From NCBI GenBank assembly GCA_963082975.1, contig OY720345.1:25242611-25306610 (forward strand): a DNA stretch of 64,000 nt. Reading direction: 5' to 3'. Below are positions 11,226 through 22,975 of this stretch, piece after piece (the first letter of the stretch is position 1; each line of letters begins with the position of its first letter). The notes beneath the pieces are model-generated. The model saw only the letters and a list, made by a program, of their open reading frames with translations. It was not told where the DNA came from and searched no databases. The position numbers and the translations under genes were made by a program. This DNA comes from Labia minor. Its lineage: Eukaryota; Arthropoda; Insecta; Dermaptera; Spongiphoridae.

Positions 11226-12390
11226 ATGGATAATCATTCTGAAGAAATAAAACATCCCATATATATAGGTAGGTTTATATAATGATTTCAATATAATAAT
11301 AGTAATAATATTATATTTTTTAATATAATGAAAATCAATTTTATTTTTAGGGCCATTAGTTGGCTGTGAATATTGTCATACTAATTTTATAAATGAAGAA
11401 TTTTTATTGAAACATTTAAAAAAATGTTTTCTTAAGAAGATATGTTCATTATTAAAAAATCAAATAAAATTCAAAATTTATTCAATGGAAAATGAGTTGC
11501 ACATCAGAGAAGACAACAAATATGAAGATAATAGTAATTTTAATCATAAAAGTGAAAATCCTTTTGAATGTAATTATTGTACAAAGAAATTTAATCAATC
11601 TTCAAATTTAAATAGACATTTACTAATTCATACAGGTGAAAAACCTTTTGAATGTAAAATCTGTGAAAAGAAATTTAACCGGAAATCAAATTTAAATAAG
11701 CATTTATTAATTCATACACGTGAAAAGCATTTTGAATGTAATTATTGCAAAAAGAAATTTAATCGAAAATCAAGTTTAGATAAACATTTATTAATTCATA
11801 CAGGTGAAAAGCTTTTTGAATGTAATTTCTGTAAAAAGAAATTTTTTCAATCTTCCAAATTAAATAGACATTTACTAATTCATAAAGGTGAAAAGTCTTT
11901 TGAATGTAATTATTGTAAAAAGAAATTTAACCAGAAATATGATTTAAGTAAACATTTTTTAATTCATACTGGTGAAATGCCTTTTGAATGTAATTATTGT
12001 ACAAAGAAATTTAATCAATCTTCAAATTTAAATAGACATTTACTAATCCATACAGGTGAAAAACCTTTTGAATGTAAAATCTGTGAAAAGAAATTTAACC
12101 GGAAATCAGATTTAAAGAAACATTTATTAATTCATTCTGGTGAAAAGCCTTTTGAATGTAATTATTGTAAAAAGAAATTTAACCAGAAATATGATTTAAA
12201 GAAACATTTAATAATTCATACTGGTGAAAAGCCTTTTGAATGTATTTATTGTAAAAAGAAATTTAATCAATCTTGTAATTTAAATAGACACTTACTAATT
12301 CATAAAGGTAAAAAGCTTTTCGAATGCAATTATTGTACAAAGAAATTTAATCACAAAGAAAGATTAAGAAATCATGTATTAAAACATTAA
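11226..12390 (+). CDS. C2H2 zinc-finger protein, 10 fingers (ZF-1)
   Basis: Two exons, 11226-11268 and 11351-12390, give about 360 residues. Exon 1 encodes MDNHSEEIKHPIYI; a phase-1 intron follows. Exon 2 opens with GPLVGCEYC and a non-classical C-x2-C-x12-H-x3-C finger, then a basic linker, then ten C2H2 fingers of the type ECNYCKKKFN...HLLIH joined by HTGEKPF-type linkers. It is probably a nuclear DNA-binding regulator; the target is unknown. Fingers 1-2 and 6-7 are nearly identical at the nucleotide level, which shows internal duplication. Helix residues differ between fingers (QSSNLNR, RKSSLDK, QKYDLSK, QSSKLNR, HKERLRN) while the scaffold hardly changes. The gene ends ...RNHVLKH. A paralogue with the same exon layout lies at 49654-51334. 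I chose the 11226 start because the intron position and phase match the paralogue. Confidence 0.88.
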
Positions 12391-12680
12391 TGTGAAAGGC
12401 CTTTTGAATGTAATTATTCTAAAAAGAAATTTAGATTAAAATGTCATTTAAATAGACATTTACTAATTCATACAGGTAAAAGGCATTTTGAATTATAATT
12501 TCTGTAAAAAGAAATTCACATTTAAATAGACATATATTAATTCATACCGCCAAAAACCTTTTGAATGTTATTATTGTTAAAAGAAATTCCAATTAAAAAC
12601 TTATTTATAGAGTCATTTATTAATTCATAAAGGTGAAAAGCTTTTTAAATGCGATGTTTATACAAATTTAATTAATTAAA
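12391..12680 (+). pseudogene. Decayed zinc-finger repeats behind ZF-1
   Basis: Directly after the TAA, finger-like text continues (GGCCTTTTGAATGTAATTAT, then CATTTACTAATTCATACAGG and similar) for about three more units, with stops, lost cysteine codons and small indels. ZF-1 once had a longer array. Alternatively the stop is recent and the tail decayed after it. Confidence 0.8.
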
Positions 12681-13370
12681 AGTTTAAATATGCATATAAT
12701 AATTTTATAGGGGATAAAATCTTTTATAAAACAATGTAAATATGACTTTTGATTGTGAATATGTTTGTAATTTTTCTTGTGAATATTTCTTTATATTTTT
12801 TTCTGCATATTTATATTAAACTTATATATTCATTATCTATTAATATTATGTATTATTAATATATATTTTCTCTACACATTGCTTAAATGTGAAAATTATA
12901 TTATTTCAAAAATCATTTAAAGAGTCATTTGTTAACTTTATAAATTTACATTAAATTCATGAAACAGTTCTTTTGAAGTCAGGTCTGGCGGATATTGCTT
13001 ATCATCATCACTAAATATATTAGTACTTTTATGTGTACAGTTTACCGGAACAATAACAACACCAATTTCTTAAATATGGCAACCAAGATATCGTTCATCA
13101 TTATATAACCATTTATTATAAGAATAATAAAAATTCAATAAAAATATAAAGAAAAGATAAGACGCTATGCAGACTGGGTGAGTCTGGATATTTAAAGGAT
13201 AAACAACTACCTTGTGTCCCTTGAACTAGACGAATGTTGAAAGACTTCAAATAAAATGAATTTGAAGTTTGACATCAGTCAAATAAAAAAATTCTAATAA
13301 TAAAGGATTTATCAAAAAAATTCATATAAGAAATTGTTGAAAAAATCCCCCCCAAAAAAACACTCCTAAT
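12681..13370 (+). other. Intergenic, no gene seen
   Basis: AT-rich sequence downstream of ZF-1. I see no coding region or structured element apart from short poly(C)/poly(A) stretches near 13347-13358. Confidence 0.5.
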
Positions 13371-13661
13371 CAGTGGTGTTGTGCTAATTTTTTTTTTTAC
13401 CAGAACGCGTTCCGGACTCCGGTTCACGGTTCGGAAAAACAAGCCGGTTCGGGTTCGGTTCAAACCCTTATTTATAATAATACATATAAAAATTCGTCAA
13501 AAATTAGAAAAAAATCAGCAATTCTTTTAATTTTTTTTCAATACATCAGCCAATTCTTGTTATCAGAAATCATCTTTAGTTCCGGAACGCGTTCCTGTCC
13601 ACACACAAAAAGGAAGTACCGGAACGACGTTCCGGAGCGTTCCGGCTCGACAACACCACTG
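13371..13661. mobile_element. hAT-type MITE (291 bp)
   Basis: Ends CAGTGGTGTTGT and ACAACACCACTG are inverted repeats. The flanks CTCCTAAT (13363-13370) and CGCATAAT (13662-13669) agree at 6 of 8 positions, fitting an old 8-bp target duplication. Subterminal GTTCCGGAACG-type repeats are typical of hAT. No transposase. Confidence 0.75.
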
Positions 13662-13797
13662 CGCATAATATTCCTTTAAGAAAAGAGATTAATATATCTG
13701 CATCATTGAAGGAAGTATTAAAACAATTGGAATTTCTGAGATCAGAAACAAATTTATATAAATAATGACTTTACTTCTCAGACACCTTTTATTATTA

Positions 13798-14130
13798 TCT
13801 TATCTTATTATGCTAGCTAAAATTGTATATATCTATATTTCTATATATAGCCATTGGTTCTCAAAAACCGCTCTAACGATTTTTTTCAAATTCACACTAG
13901 ATATAGTATTTATAAAGAAAAATTAAGTTTTATTGATCATATCTCTTGAAACATACAGCTTCATTATTTATTTCTTAATTAAAAATTATATATGGGTGAC
14001 GTCAAAAATGGCATCCATTTTGAAATTTTACTCCCGCCTTTTTTTAAAGGATATTGTATTAATATTTTTTTTATATTTAAAATATTTTAAAAAATTTTAT
14101 TTAATTTCGAAATAAAATTAAAAATATATA
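13798..14130 (+). mobile_element. Helitron-like family C copy
   Basis: Starts TCTTATCTTATTATGCTAGC after an A and follows the 5401 copy closely through TTCTCAAAAACCGCTCTAAC. The mariner at 14144 begins right after its AT-rich end. Confidence 0.55.
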
Positions 14131-14143
14131 TTTTAATAATAAT

Positions 14144-15070
14144 AGGTTGGGGAAAAAGAAATCCATTATTTTTACGTGAACTTCAAGACTTTATTTAACA
14201 TGTTTTGCATTGTCCGATTTAGGTCAAATATGCACCATTTTGTTCTATAATTTGTTGCCATTTTAATGGTAGCTTCATTATGCCTCTCTCATAAAAGTCT
14301 TGGTCCTTATTAGCGAAAAACTCCAGCAATTGATTTTCACACTCTTCCCTTGATGCCAATTTCTTATCACTAAAACACGCTTTGACCACGATCGCTTTCG
14401 CATAATGTTGTCGTATGTGACCCATTTCTCATCCCCAGTCACCATCCGTTTAAGAAATGGGTTGATTTCATTACGTTTGGCCAAGGCTTCGCAGATGGAA
14501 ATTCGATCCATCATGTTTTTTGGTGTTAATTGGTGTGGCACCCAAACATCAAGCTTTTTTTTAAACCCAGCTTTGTGCAAATGGTTTAAAACTGTTTTGT
14601 GGTCGATCTTTAACTCCTGGGCGATGCTACGACTACTAACATGCCGGTCCACTTCGATGATTTCAGTGACTTTGTCGACATTTTCGACGACGGGCCTGCC
14701 TGTGCGAGGGGCATCCTTAACGTCAAAAATACCCGAACGGAATCGACGAAACCAAAATTGCGCGTAATTAGCTGTTACAGTATCGGGACCATAAACACTA
14801 TTCACATTTTCAGCCGCCTGACTTGCATTTTCGCCCTTATCAAAGAAAAACTGTAAAATGTACCGAATTTTCTCTTTGTTGACTTCCATCTTTAACGCCG
14901 TGTAACTCAGAACTGAATGGACAAAACAAAAAACTGCAAACGAATTCTTTTAGTGCGAACTGTTACCTTGACAACGAGCATAAATTTGAAATTGTTTGAT
15001 CGATAATTTACGAGATATCGATCACTACAGCCATCTACCGAAAAAATAATGGATTTCTTTTTCCCCAACC
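14144..15070 (-). mobile_element. Internally deleted mariner element
   Basis: A 927-bp element with perfect 29-bp terminal inverted repeats (outer bases GGTTGGGGAAAAAGAAATCC) and TA on both sides (14142-14143 and 15071-15072). It contains a mariner transposase on the minus strand lacking its middle. The intact ends suggest it could be moved in trans. Confidence 0.92.
14219..14889 (-). pseudogene. Mariner transposase, middle deleted
   Basis: ATG at 14889 opens MEVNKEKIRYILQFFFDKGE. Helix-turn-helix DNA-binding regions follow, including the WVPHQLT clamp motif and the first catalytic region VTGDEKWVTYD. The reading then jumps, at about 14369-14378, from RKRSWSKR to the C-terminal part (SDKKLASREECENQLLEFFA ... 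NGAYLT), which continues in another frame to a stop at 14219. A full protein is about 345 residues; about 130, including the second and third catalytic aspartates of the DD34D triad, are missing. It cannot be active, but the N-terminal half could still bind ends. Confidence 0.92.
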
Positions 15071-15171
15071 TAATATTTTTATAATTATAAATTACGGTAA
15101 ATATATATCATTCTTCCAATAAAAAAAAATATTCATGCACTTAGAAACATACCTAATAATACATATTTATG

Positions 15172-15357
15172 TATTATTGAGGACCCCAGTTCCATTCATT
15201 TTAATCAGATTGATGCAATGATAATAATTGTAATAAATCAATTAAAAAATTGTATATCAGCTCGGTGTCCCAAGTATTAATATTATCAGCCAAACCCAAT
15301 AATAATGAATTAATTTTTTTTAACTTAATTACCGAGCCGAGGCTCAGGGTCCCAGTA
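15172..15357 (+). repeat. Family D copy
   Basis: Carries TATTATTGAGGACCCCAG at the left and TACCGAGCCGAGGCTC near the right end; the final bases are diverged (CCCAGTATG instead of CCCGGTACT). Confidence 0.7.
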
Positions 15358-15965
15358 TGATCTTAATATATTGTGAGAATTAGATAAATAATGTATAGAG
15401 AAAAAAATATTTAAAAATAGATATTTATTTAAATGAAATAAAATTATTTAATTTACAGAATGAAAATGTCTACAATAATATCTAAGTATTTTTTCTTTAT
15501 AATTTTACATTATAATAATACTAATTACAGTAGTTATAATATATGGGGGAATTTTCAACTTTGACCGCCGATTTGACCATGTTCCCAAATGAATTTTAAA
15601 AAACCAAGACCACACTTTACATTTACACATTTTAAACTCTAATCGAATCCAAAATCAAAATTTAAAAAATCGAGAAACAGACACACTGATATAATTAATT
15701 TGAAACATTTTAGGAAAAAAATTTTGAATGGGTCATTTTTAGAAATCCCATTTAACAATTATAATAAATAATTAAAAAATTGTAAAATTTTTAAAGTATA
15801 TAAAAATAAATTGTATAAGTAAATTGGTTAAAGGGTCGAGTGATAGTTCGGTGTCCCAAGTATATATTTTATATTAACACGCCTACTTTTCTGTATAATA
15901 AAGATATAACGAATAATATTTTAATTTTTATATAACCAAGAAATCATTTTTTCACTTAAAATATT

Positions 15966-16075
15966 GTTGTAAAGCCCAAATCTCCGATCCATATAACATC
16001 ATCGACTGGGCCGCTACCTTAAGGTGTCTTCTCTTGCTCTGATTAGGGCCACCGGTATTTGCCATTAGTCTCGAA
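15966..16075 (-). pseudogene. LINE reverse-transcriptase fragment, R1-like
   Basis: The minus strand reads RLMANTGGPNQSKRRHLKVA then AQSMMLYGSEIWA in one open frame. This matches the region behind the reverse-transcriptase domain of R1/Jockey-like non-LTR retrotransposons (RLMxNxGGP...RRxLL...SVLLYGxxIW). Only about 35 codons remain. Confidence 0.7.
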
Positions 16076-16099
16076 AAAATAATATTAAATTATATATAA

Positions 16100-16610
16100 A
16101 TTTAAAAATTAGAATATTTGAATTTGTTTAAATTTTAACACATGTAAATAGAAAATTTTGAAAATCAACTTGGTATTAAATTCAGAAAAAAAATACTGAT
16201 ATATAGAATATATCGACTATTCGAATATAATTGAAACTCTTTCTCTCCCTCTATTTTAAATTTTAAAAAAGGGAGTGTTAAGACATTATTTTGCCTTATG
16301 TAACATGGATGGTTAAATGAATTGGGCTCCCTACCTCCCTGAGAAATTTCCACTAAAAATGTTTATAATATTTTATTTTAGTTTATTAAATCAAACTATT
16401 ATTTTTTATTTCAATATTTTTAATGTTAATACAATAATTTTTATTTTATAATCTTTAAAATAATTTAATTATTTTAAAAAACGGCGGTGTTCAATTACAA
16501 TTTTTTTACTCTCTACTGACTGTTCATTTCATAACTGAAAATAGTGTCGAATAGAAATAGACGATATTACTTGGATTAATCTTATTATGCTAGCTAAAAT
16601 TGTTTGTTTG
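16100..16610 (+). repeat. Family G segment, inverted duplicate of 44918-45400
   Basis: Contains AGAAAATTTTGAAAATCAAC, CTCCCTACCTCCCTGAG and AAAACGGCGGTGTTCAATTA, and ends in TCTTATTATGCTAGCTAAAA (family C 5' end). The same series reads on the opposite strand at 44918-45400. No coding sequence. Confidence 0.75.
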
Positions 16611-16830
16611 TATTATTGAGGTCCCCAGTTCAATTCATTTTAATCAGATTGATGCAATGATGCAACATTTAATAATTGTAATAAATAATTAAAGAATTAT
16701 ATATTAATATTTTTTAAAGGGTCGAGCGACAGCTCGGTATCTCAGGTATTAATATTACCAGCCAAACCCAATAATAATGAATCATTTTTTTTAACTTAAG
16801 TACCGAGCCGAGGCTCGGGGTCCCGGTACT
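16611..16830 (+). repeat. Family D copy, full length
   Basis: Left end TATTATTGAGGTCCCCAG, right end GGCTCGGGGTCCCGGTACT with its GC hairpin. It is attached directly to a family C 5' end (ATTAATCTTATTATGCTAGC), as in the inverted copy at 44698-44917. Confidence 0.75.
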
Positions 16831-17890
16831 ATAATATAATTTATATATATTTATATAATTTATATAAAAGAAATTTTTACAGATTCAAATCATAGCTCTT
16901 TCCTTCTATTATTATTTAACAGAAAATATAATAAATTATAAAAATACTAATATTTGAATAATGAATATTAATATGAGAATTGTCAAAAATTTAAACTATA
17001 TTATAATATTTTTATGAATTAAAATACCCTACTATAGAAAATGTTTATAAAGATTTTGATTGAACTTCAAGATTGAAAAATAAATAAGATATGGAGGGAT
17101 AAATTTAGTCGTAAAAATCGAGTTTTTTATAATTGGGTTTTCTATCAAACTTAGGACGAAATCCAAAATTGCTCCACCTTTTTTTCACTCCGTAATCTTA
17201 ATTCAAAATTTAAGTGTCCAAGTCTGAGATGTATGGTCTGTGGTCCCCCCCTCCCTGGTTACAACAGGGAGCTACAACAATGTACACGACAAACATGATA
17301 TAACCAACACCAAAATTATAAAAAACAATTGTAAATTATGATGAAATCATGTGATTATACTTAATTTAATTTAAAATAAAAATTAATTCACTATTTCTTT
17401 AAAGTAAAATTGTTTTATTTATATTTTATAATTTTATTCAATATTTAAAATTAAATCAATTTTTTTTTATGTTCATTACTTTCTTTCGAAATAATTTTTT
17501 AAAATATGTATTTTGTATATTATATTATTACTTAAAAATTATATTAAAAACAAAGATTGTAAAATATTTATAAATATTATTATATTTAATAATAATAAAT
17601 GTAAATATAAATAAATAATATATTTTAAATTTACCAATATTTATTATATCGTTAAGTTGTTAAGTTGCTCACCCTGATTCATGCACTCAACAGCATATGC
17701 TCTTAAGAAATGTCAATCCTTAATCATAGGTTTACTGTTTATATTTTTATATAAATAGTTTTTTATTTTATCATTAACATTTACTATTAAAAATATTAAT
17801 TTGATTTAATAATTTCATATATTACACACACATATATATATAATACAATTAAGTATTTATTTTTATATAAAAAAATAATTATTTTCCAAA
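16831..17890 (+). other. Intergenic region upstream of Ess2
   Basis: Mostly AT-rich. Around 17238-17330 a segment with CCTCCCTGGTTACAAC and ACATGATATAACCAACACC resembles 10910-11020, so it is another old repeat. No clear promoter motif was recognised. Confidence 0.5.
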
Positions 17891-20800
17891 ATGACAGAAA
17901 GTCCTAAAATTGGTGAACGAGCTCTTCAAATGATGAAAGTGGTAAAAGATTTTGAACTCTTTAAAGTTCCACAGGTGCCTATAAAAAGGAAAAAGAAAAC
18001 ATTAAAAATTCTTGATGAAGATTCGTATATTCAGGTAACTAAATTTCAAATTTTTTCTCAAAATTCTCTCAATTAAATTAGAATTAACATGCTTTTAAAC
18101 TGTATTATATTTCATTTATATATTAGATAGTTTTAAATATTTTACTTATTGTAAATTTTTCATATTTTCAGAATATGTCGAAAATTATTCAGAAAGATTT
18201 TTTCCCTGATTTAGAGAAATTGCGTGCACAAAATGAATACCTTGAAGCTGAACAAAATAATGATATAGAAAAAATGAGGCAGCTTTATATGAAATATAGT
18301 TCTGGTCGACCTCCTAGCGAGAGATGTAACTATTTTTTAAATTTTACAAAATATTTATTAATAATAATACTATATAATCTGCAATCAAAATTTATTTAAT
18401 TTATTGATTTAATTTTAAATTTATCTTTAAAACATATATCTAATCAATAGTTTCAGGTTCTTCTGCTATACCAAGTCCTGCTACTTTTGAAACACCTATT
18501 GACTCACGGAGGGAAGAAGCCGAACCAAATGATTCTATTAGATCAGATGCATCAAAAATTTCACGGAAAAGTTCATCAAAAGAATCAATTAATTTAACAA
18601 ACTTAAAAGGTAATAAGAGTCTCCTTGATCAATTTATTTTCAAAATATTTCAGAAGAAATTCATAATTTTGTTTTTTTGATTTAACAAATTTTTTACCTT
18701 TTAGAATCCAAGCAAAGCCTTGATGCATATTTATTTGCTCATACTAGTGAAGATAATGCAAGTTTTTCAGAAATTATGGATAGGTCCTTAAAATATCATC
18801 AAAATAAGGTAATTTTTTAGAAGGAATTTATATATATATTTATATATAGAAATTGATATATTGATATATATTTAGAATTTTCTAATTAAAATATTGCCAA
18901 TATATTTTTACAAATTGAATTTATTTCAAACTTCTTAATTAAAAGAATAAATTGTAAATTATTGATTGTTATTAGATACTTTAATATATTTAAATAATAA
19001 AGATAAAATATATTTTAATTTTATCCTTCAATATTTAATAAATAAATATAAATAAAAAACTGAAGAAACTATTTTAATATTTGAAAAATTAAAAAAAAAT
19101 AAAAATATAAATTATATTTTGAAATTTGTAAAAATTTGAATTATGAAATAATCTAAACCATAGGTTCTTAATCTCAAACTTTATGAATTTGGTACCTCAG
19201 AAACTTCTATCGAAAATTTCAGGTATCACTAAAATGATTTCGTTACTAAAAGTAACTACTACCAGTGATAAATGTACCAGCGTTTGAAAACCTCTGATTT
19301 AAACTTTCAATTTATGCCTAAGAAAATCATTTATTTTATATTTATAACAACCTATTAACTAAAATAAATGATTATCTTAATTCTAAATTAGATCCTGACT
19401 GGATTCAGAAGGATGTGATGTATTGCTCTTAATATGAAAGAAGATGAATTCTATTATATATTTTGAAATTACAAATTAAATTTATTTTACAGCATCCTTG
19501 GCAATACAAAGAAGAAACTGACCCTGAAATAGACCGGCAACAACGTCTCGCTTTACCACAAACAGTTGATGAACAAATTAAAAAATTAGAAGAACCAAAA
19601 CCTTTTATTCTTGATACGTGGACGTATAGGAATAAAAACTATATTATGTTTGTACCAGATGGTAAGTGTTTTAATTCCATAATACCTTTTAAAATTTATA
19701 ACATTTATGACTAAAAAAATATTATGTAACAATCCTTTTTTTAAATTTAGGTGCACCGAGAACTCCCGAAGAAGAAATTCAATTGGCAAAGAGACGTCAA
19801 GAAATTGTTCACTCTAATACTAGGTTTACTAAATCACCTTTCGATGAAAGAGAAAATCAAGAACAAATAAAACAAATTGCTCAAAGTCAGGTAATTATTT
19901 TATTTTAATTTTTTTAAATATTTAAGATAGAATTTATTTTTTATTCTGTTATCAACTTTTATTGTATTTTAAATTTGTTCATAGGCTCACACCTTAGATG
20001 GAAAAATAGGAGTTGACGGCAAAGAATTGAATAATCATCAAGATTTACCTAGTGTTAATGGATTCTCTTTTGTTCCATCTCCATCACCCAAACCAGGTAA
20101 GTCATTAAATTAAAATAACTTTCTTAGATCTAAATAGACAGGTTTTTTCTGTTAAAAACTCATTTTTTTCAATTTCTTTATATAATAGACATATTTTGTT
20201 TTGTATTTTAGGTGTCTGTGAAAGTCCTTTAATGACATGGGGAGAAATTGAAGGGACTCCTTTTCGATTGGATGGTCTTGATACTCCTCGTGTTCAACAT
20301 GGTGCAAGTGTTTTAGCAGGTGGACCTTCCTTTAGAATTGCTGAACCAGCAAAAAGAGAGAGACTTGCTCATGCTTTGGCTGATAAGGCTGCTATTCAAA
20401 GAAATTCTAAACAAGGAAATACAACTCCTTTTAATTTTAGGAAAATGTTAAAGTACATAGATATTATTCACTTGTTTTTTTTTTTTCTTATTTCATTTTT
20501 TTAATTTTAATTTGATTTATTTTTAGGTCTCCATCAACTCCATCTAATACTTTTGATCGCTTAGAAACTATGAGCCCCGCAGCAAGAAAATTGGCTACAT
20601 CCAAAATTCGATCTTTAGGTAAATTTTTTTAGAAAATTCCTGATATTATTATTAAAGTTTAATATTTCTATTTACTAATTTAATATATATATATTTTTAA
20701 CTTTTAAGGTTCAAATCGTGATTTACGAGCTTCATATAGTCCTAGTCCAAGTCGACGTCTTGAAGATAGAGTTCCGTTTTCACCTAGGAAAGGTTTAATA

Positions 20801-20983
20801 AATGGGTTGACGCCAAAATTACAAAAAAAAGCAGCAAATTCTACGATAACTCAATCACCAATAATATCCTCTACAACTGGCAGTACCGAATCTAATAAAG
20901 CATCAAATTTATCTAATTCAGATGTTACAACAGACAATCTTTTGAATTTACCTACAAGAGCGAGAGCCGTTGATTTTTTTTAA
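17891..20983 (+). CDS. Ess2: ESS2/DGCR14 splicing-factor homologue
   Basis: Ten exons: 17891-18034, 18172-18325, 18457-18609, 18705-18808, 19493-19661, 19751-19890, 19985-20096, 20212-20452, 20527-20618 and 20709-20983. All have GT-AG borders and compatible phases, giving 527 residues (human DGCR14 is about 476). ESS2 is a nuclear protein associated with late spliceosomal (C complex) particles. Family marks seen: DSYIQ...KIIQKDFFPDLEKLRAQNEY near the N-terminus, a helical EAEQNNDIEKMRQLY, PSPATFETP, the central TWTYRNKNYIMFVPDG, LMTWGEIEGTPFRLD, then PSFRIAEPAKRERLAH and near the C-terminus LRASYSPSPSRR. The tail is serine-rich and ends ARAVDFF. A small hAT-like MITE sits in intron 4. No breaks. 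Confidence 0.95.
19159..19296. mobile_element. Small hAT-like MITE in Ess2 intron 4
   Basis: A 138-bp segment between CATAGGTTCTTAA and TTTGAAAACCTCTG, imperfect inverted ends. It is flanked by ATCTAAAC (19151-19158) and ATTTAAAC (19297-19304), a 7 of 8 match. The end style matches the element at 62564-63028. Confidence 0.6.
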
Positions 20984-22975
20984 TAACAAATTAAGACATT
21001 TTTATTCACAAATAGCTAATGAAATGATTGGTTCGTGTAAAATTGGAATGATTATAAAAATATCTCGTTAATTTTATTAATTAATTTAAGTAGAAAATCG
21101 TTTATTAAATATGTCCCTAATTTTAAATTTTAGTTTGTTAAATAATTTTTTACAGTCGTATTTATTTATTCCAAGACATGATGTAAAGAAGCTCAAAATG
21201 TAAACAGTAAGGATGTAAAGTATATTAATATTGTAAAATATAAGATATATTTAATATTATATATATTTTTCCTAAGAAATATAAATCTTGAGAAATAAGT
21301 AATTAATTTTAATCATCAAGAAATGATAATTTCTTGTCTTTATATATCATTTTTTTAAAATAATTAGAATTTGAAAAAAAATTTGCATTTACAATTTTTT
21401 TTTTAATTTAAAAATAATTAAGATTTTATTTTATTAATTAAAAAATATTTCCTTAACGATATATTCATAATTAGTTAAAAGAATTAAAATATTGATATTA
21501 AATAATTATTATATTTTAAATTTTCACTGTAAATTCATTTATATATTATATAATGATTAATGTAAATATTTGTAGTTAATATATAATTATGTTTAATATA
21601 AAAAATATTTATTTTTTACTTATAATTTTTATTTCCAGAATTATTTTATTAAAGAAAAAATTTATTTATTTTTTTTTAATTATTAAATATATATTTTTAT
21701 TCATTTTTTTTAAAATTAACTTTTCATATTTTTTAAGGTTCTGGAAAAAACCCTGAAATATTCAATTAACTTGGACCTTAAAAATAACGTCTCAGGAAAT
21801 TGATAAATTAAATCAATAAGGTAATATTCAAAATGTAAATATTTTTAAATATTATATATATATATATATAAAAGTTAGAAATTTTTTCAATTAAATATTT
21901 TATATGGAATTTGTAAAATGCTTATTATCGAATTTTAGTGAATCATGTGAATTTTTTTTAATTAAAAAAATATAGAAATATTTATTCATTCCTTCAATAT
22001 TAAATTTGAAAAAAAAATAAATTGTTTTTTCTTGAGAAGTCTATCTAGAAAATTTTGAGCTTTCCGTACTTATAAAATTTTTATTGGTTTGTTCTATTAA
22101 TAAATAACGAGGAACAAACAAATTGCACTAGAAATCTTTCTAGAAATCTAACCTTCATCTTACATTAATAAACCATCCTAGATGTTTTAAAGGTTTTTAA
22201 ATATGCTTATAATTAATTGATATAGAAAATAATTTTGATCAAGTTTTTTTTTATTTTTATAGATAAATCTAAAAAAAATAAATTAAACTTAATTATAGAT
22301 CATAATTTTTTCTCATTATTTTAGATAACTGCTATTTTAAAGTTTTTAATCCAGTCTAATAGCCAACCAAAAACAATGTTAAAATTGACCATTATATGAA
22401 ATATTTTTTTTAATTTAAATTTTTATAAAATGCTTTATTATATATACCAGAACAAAATTGGATTATACTTTCAAAGGAAAACAAAAGCATAAAAAAAAAC
22501 GTATAAAAAACAAAATAAAACAAGTAAAAATATTTATTTTATAAATATATATATATATATTAATAAAACATAAATATTGCTTTATTAATTTTGTTCTTTT
22601 AATATATATAATAATTTTAATTGAATGTTCATTAAATGTTTTGAAGAAAACAATTAATGTGTTAGATCCGATTTCAAAAAGTCCGGGGGAATGATGTCCC
22701 GGCTCTGATGTCGCTGGCGGTTGCTGCCAATGATCTTCCCCTCTTTACTAGATTCACTGTTCCTCACTATTTGATATAATATATATATAATATATATATA
22801 TATACAATTTTATAATTTATTTATTAATGAGAAAAAATAGATTAAGCTCTTACTGTGGATCTACTAACAAAAACAATTTGCAGGATTGATTTATTAAACT
22901 TGTATATAATAACATTTATTTATATATATATCATTTTACATTGATTTTCTTAAATATTATTTTACAAAAAATATA
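20984..22975 (+). other. Ess2-Phf12 intergenic region
   Basis: Very AT-rich with no gene seen. One GC-rich patch at about 22665-22750 (GTCCGGGGGAATGATGTCCC) looks like a fragment of a repeat. It probably contains the Ess2 3' UTR and the Phf12 promoter, but I cannot delimit either. Confidence 0.5.

Noticed and set aside
11407..12390. Zinc-finger frame starting at 11407 as a one-exon gene
   Set aside because: The frame begins on TTG inside an exon. An upstream ATG exon at 11226 with matching phase, mirrored in the paralogue, is a better start.
14405..14856. Plus-strand frames of 71-120 residues
   Set aside because: They are shadows antisense to the mariner transposase.
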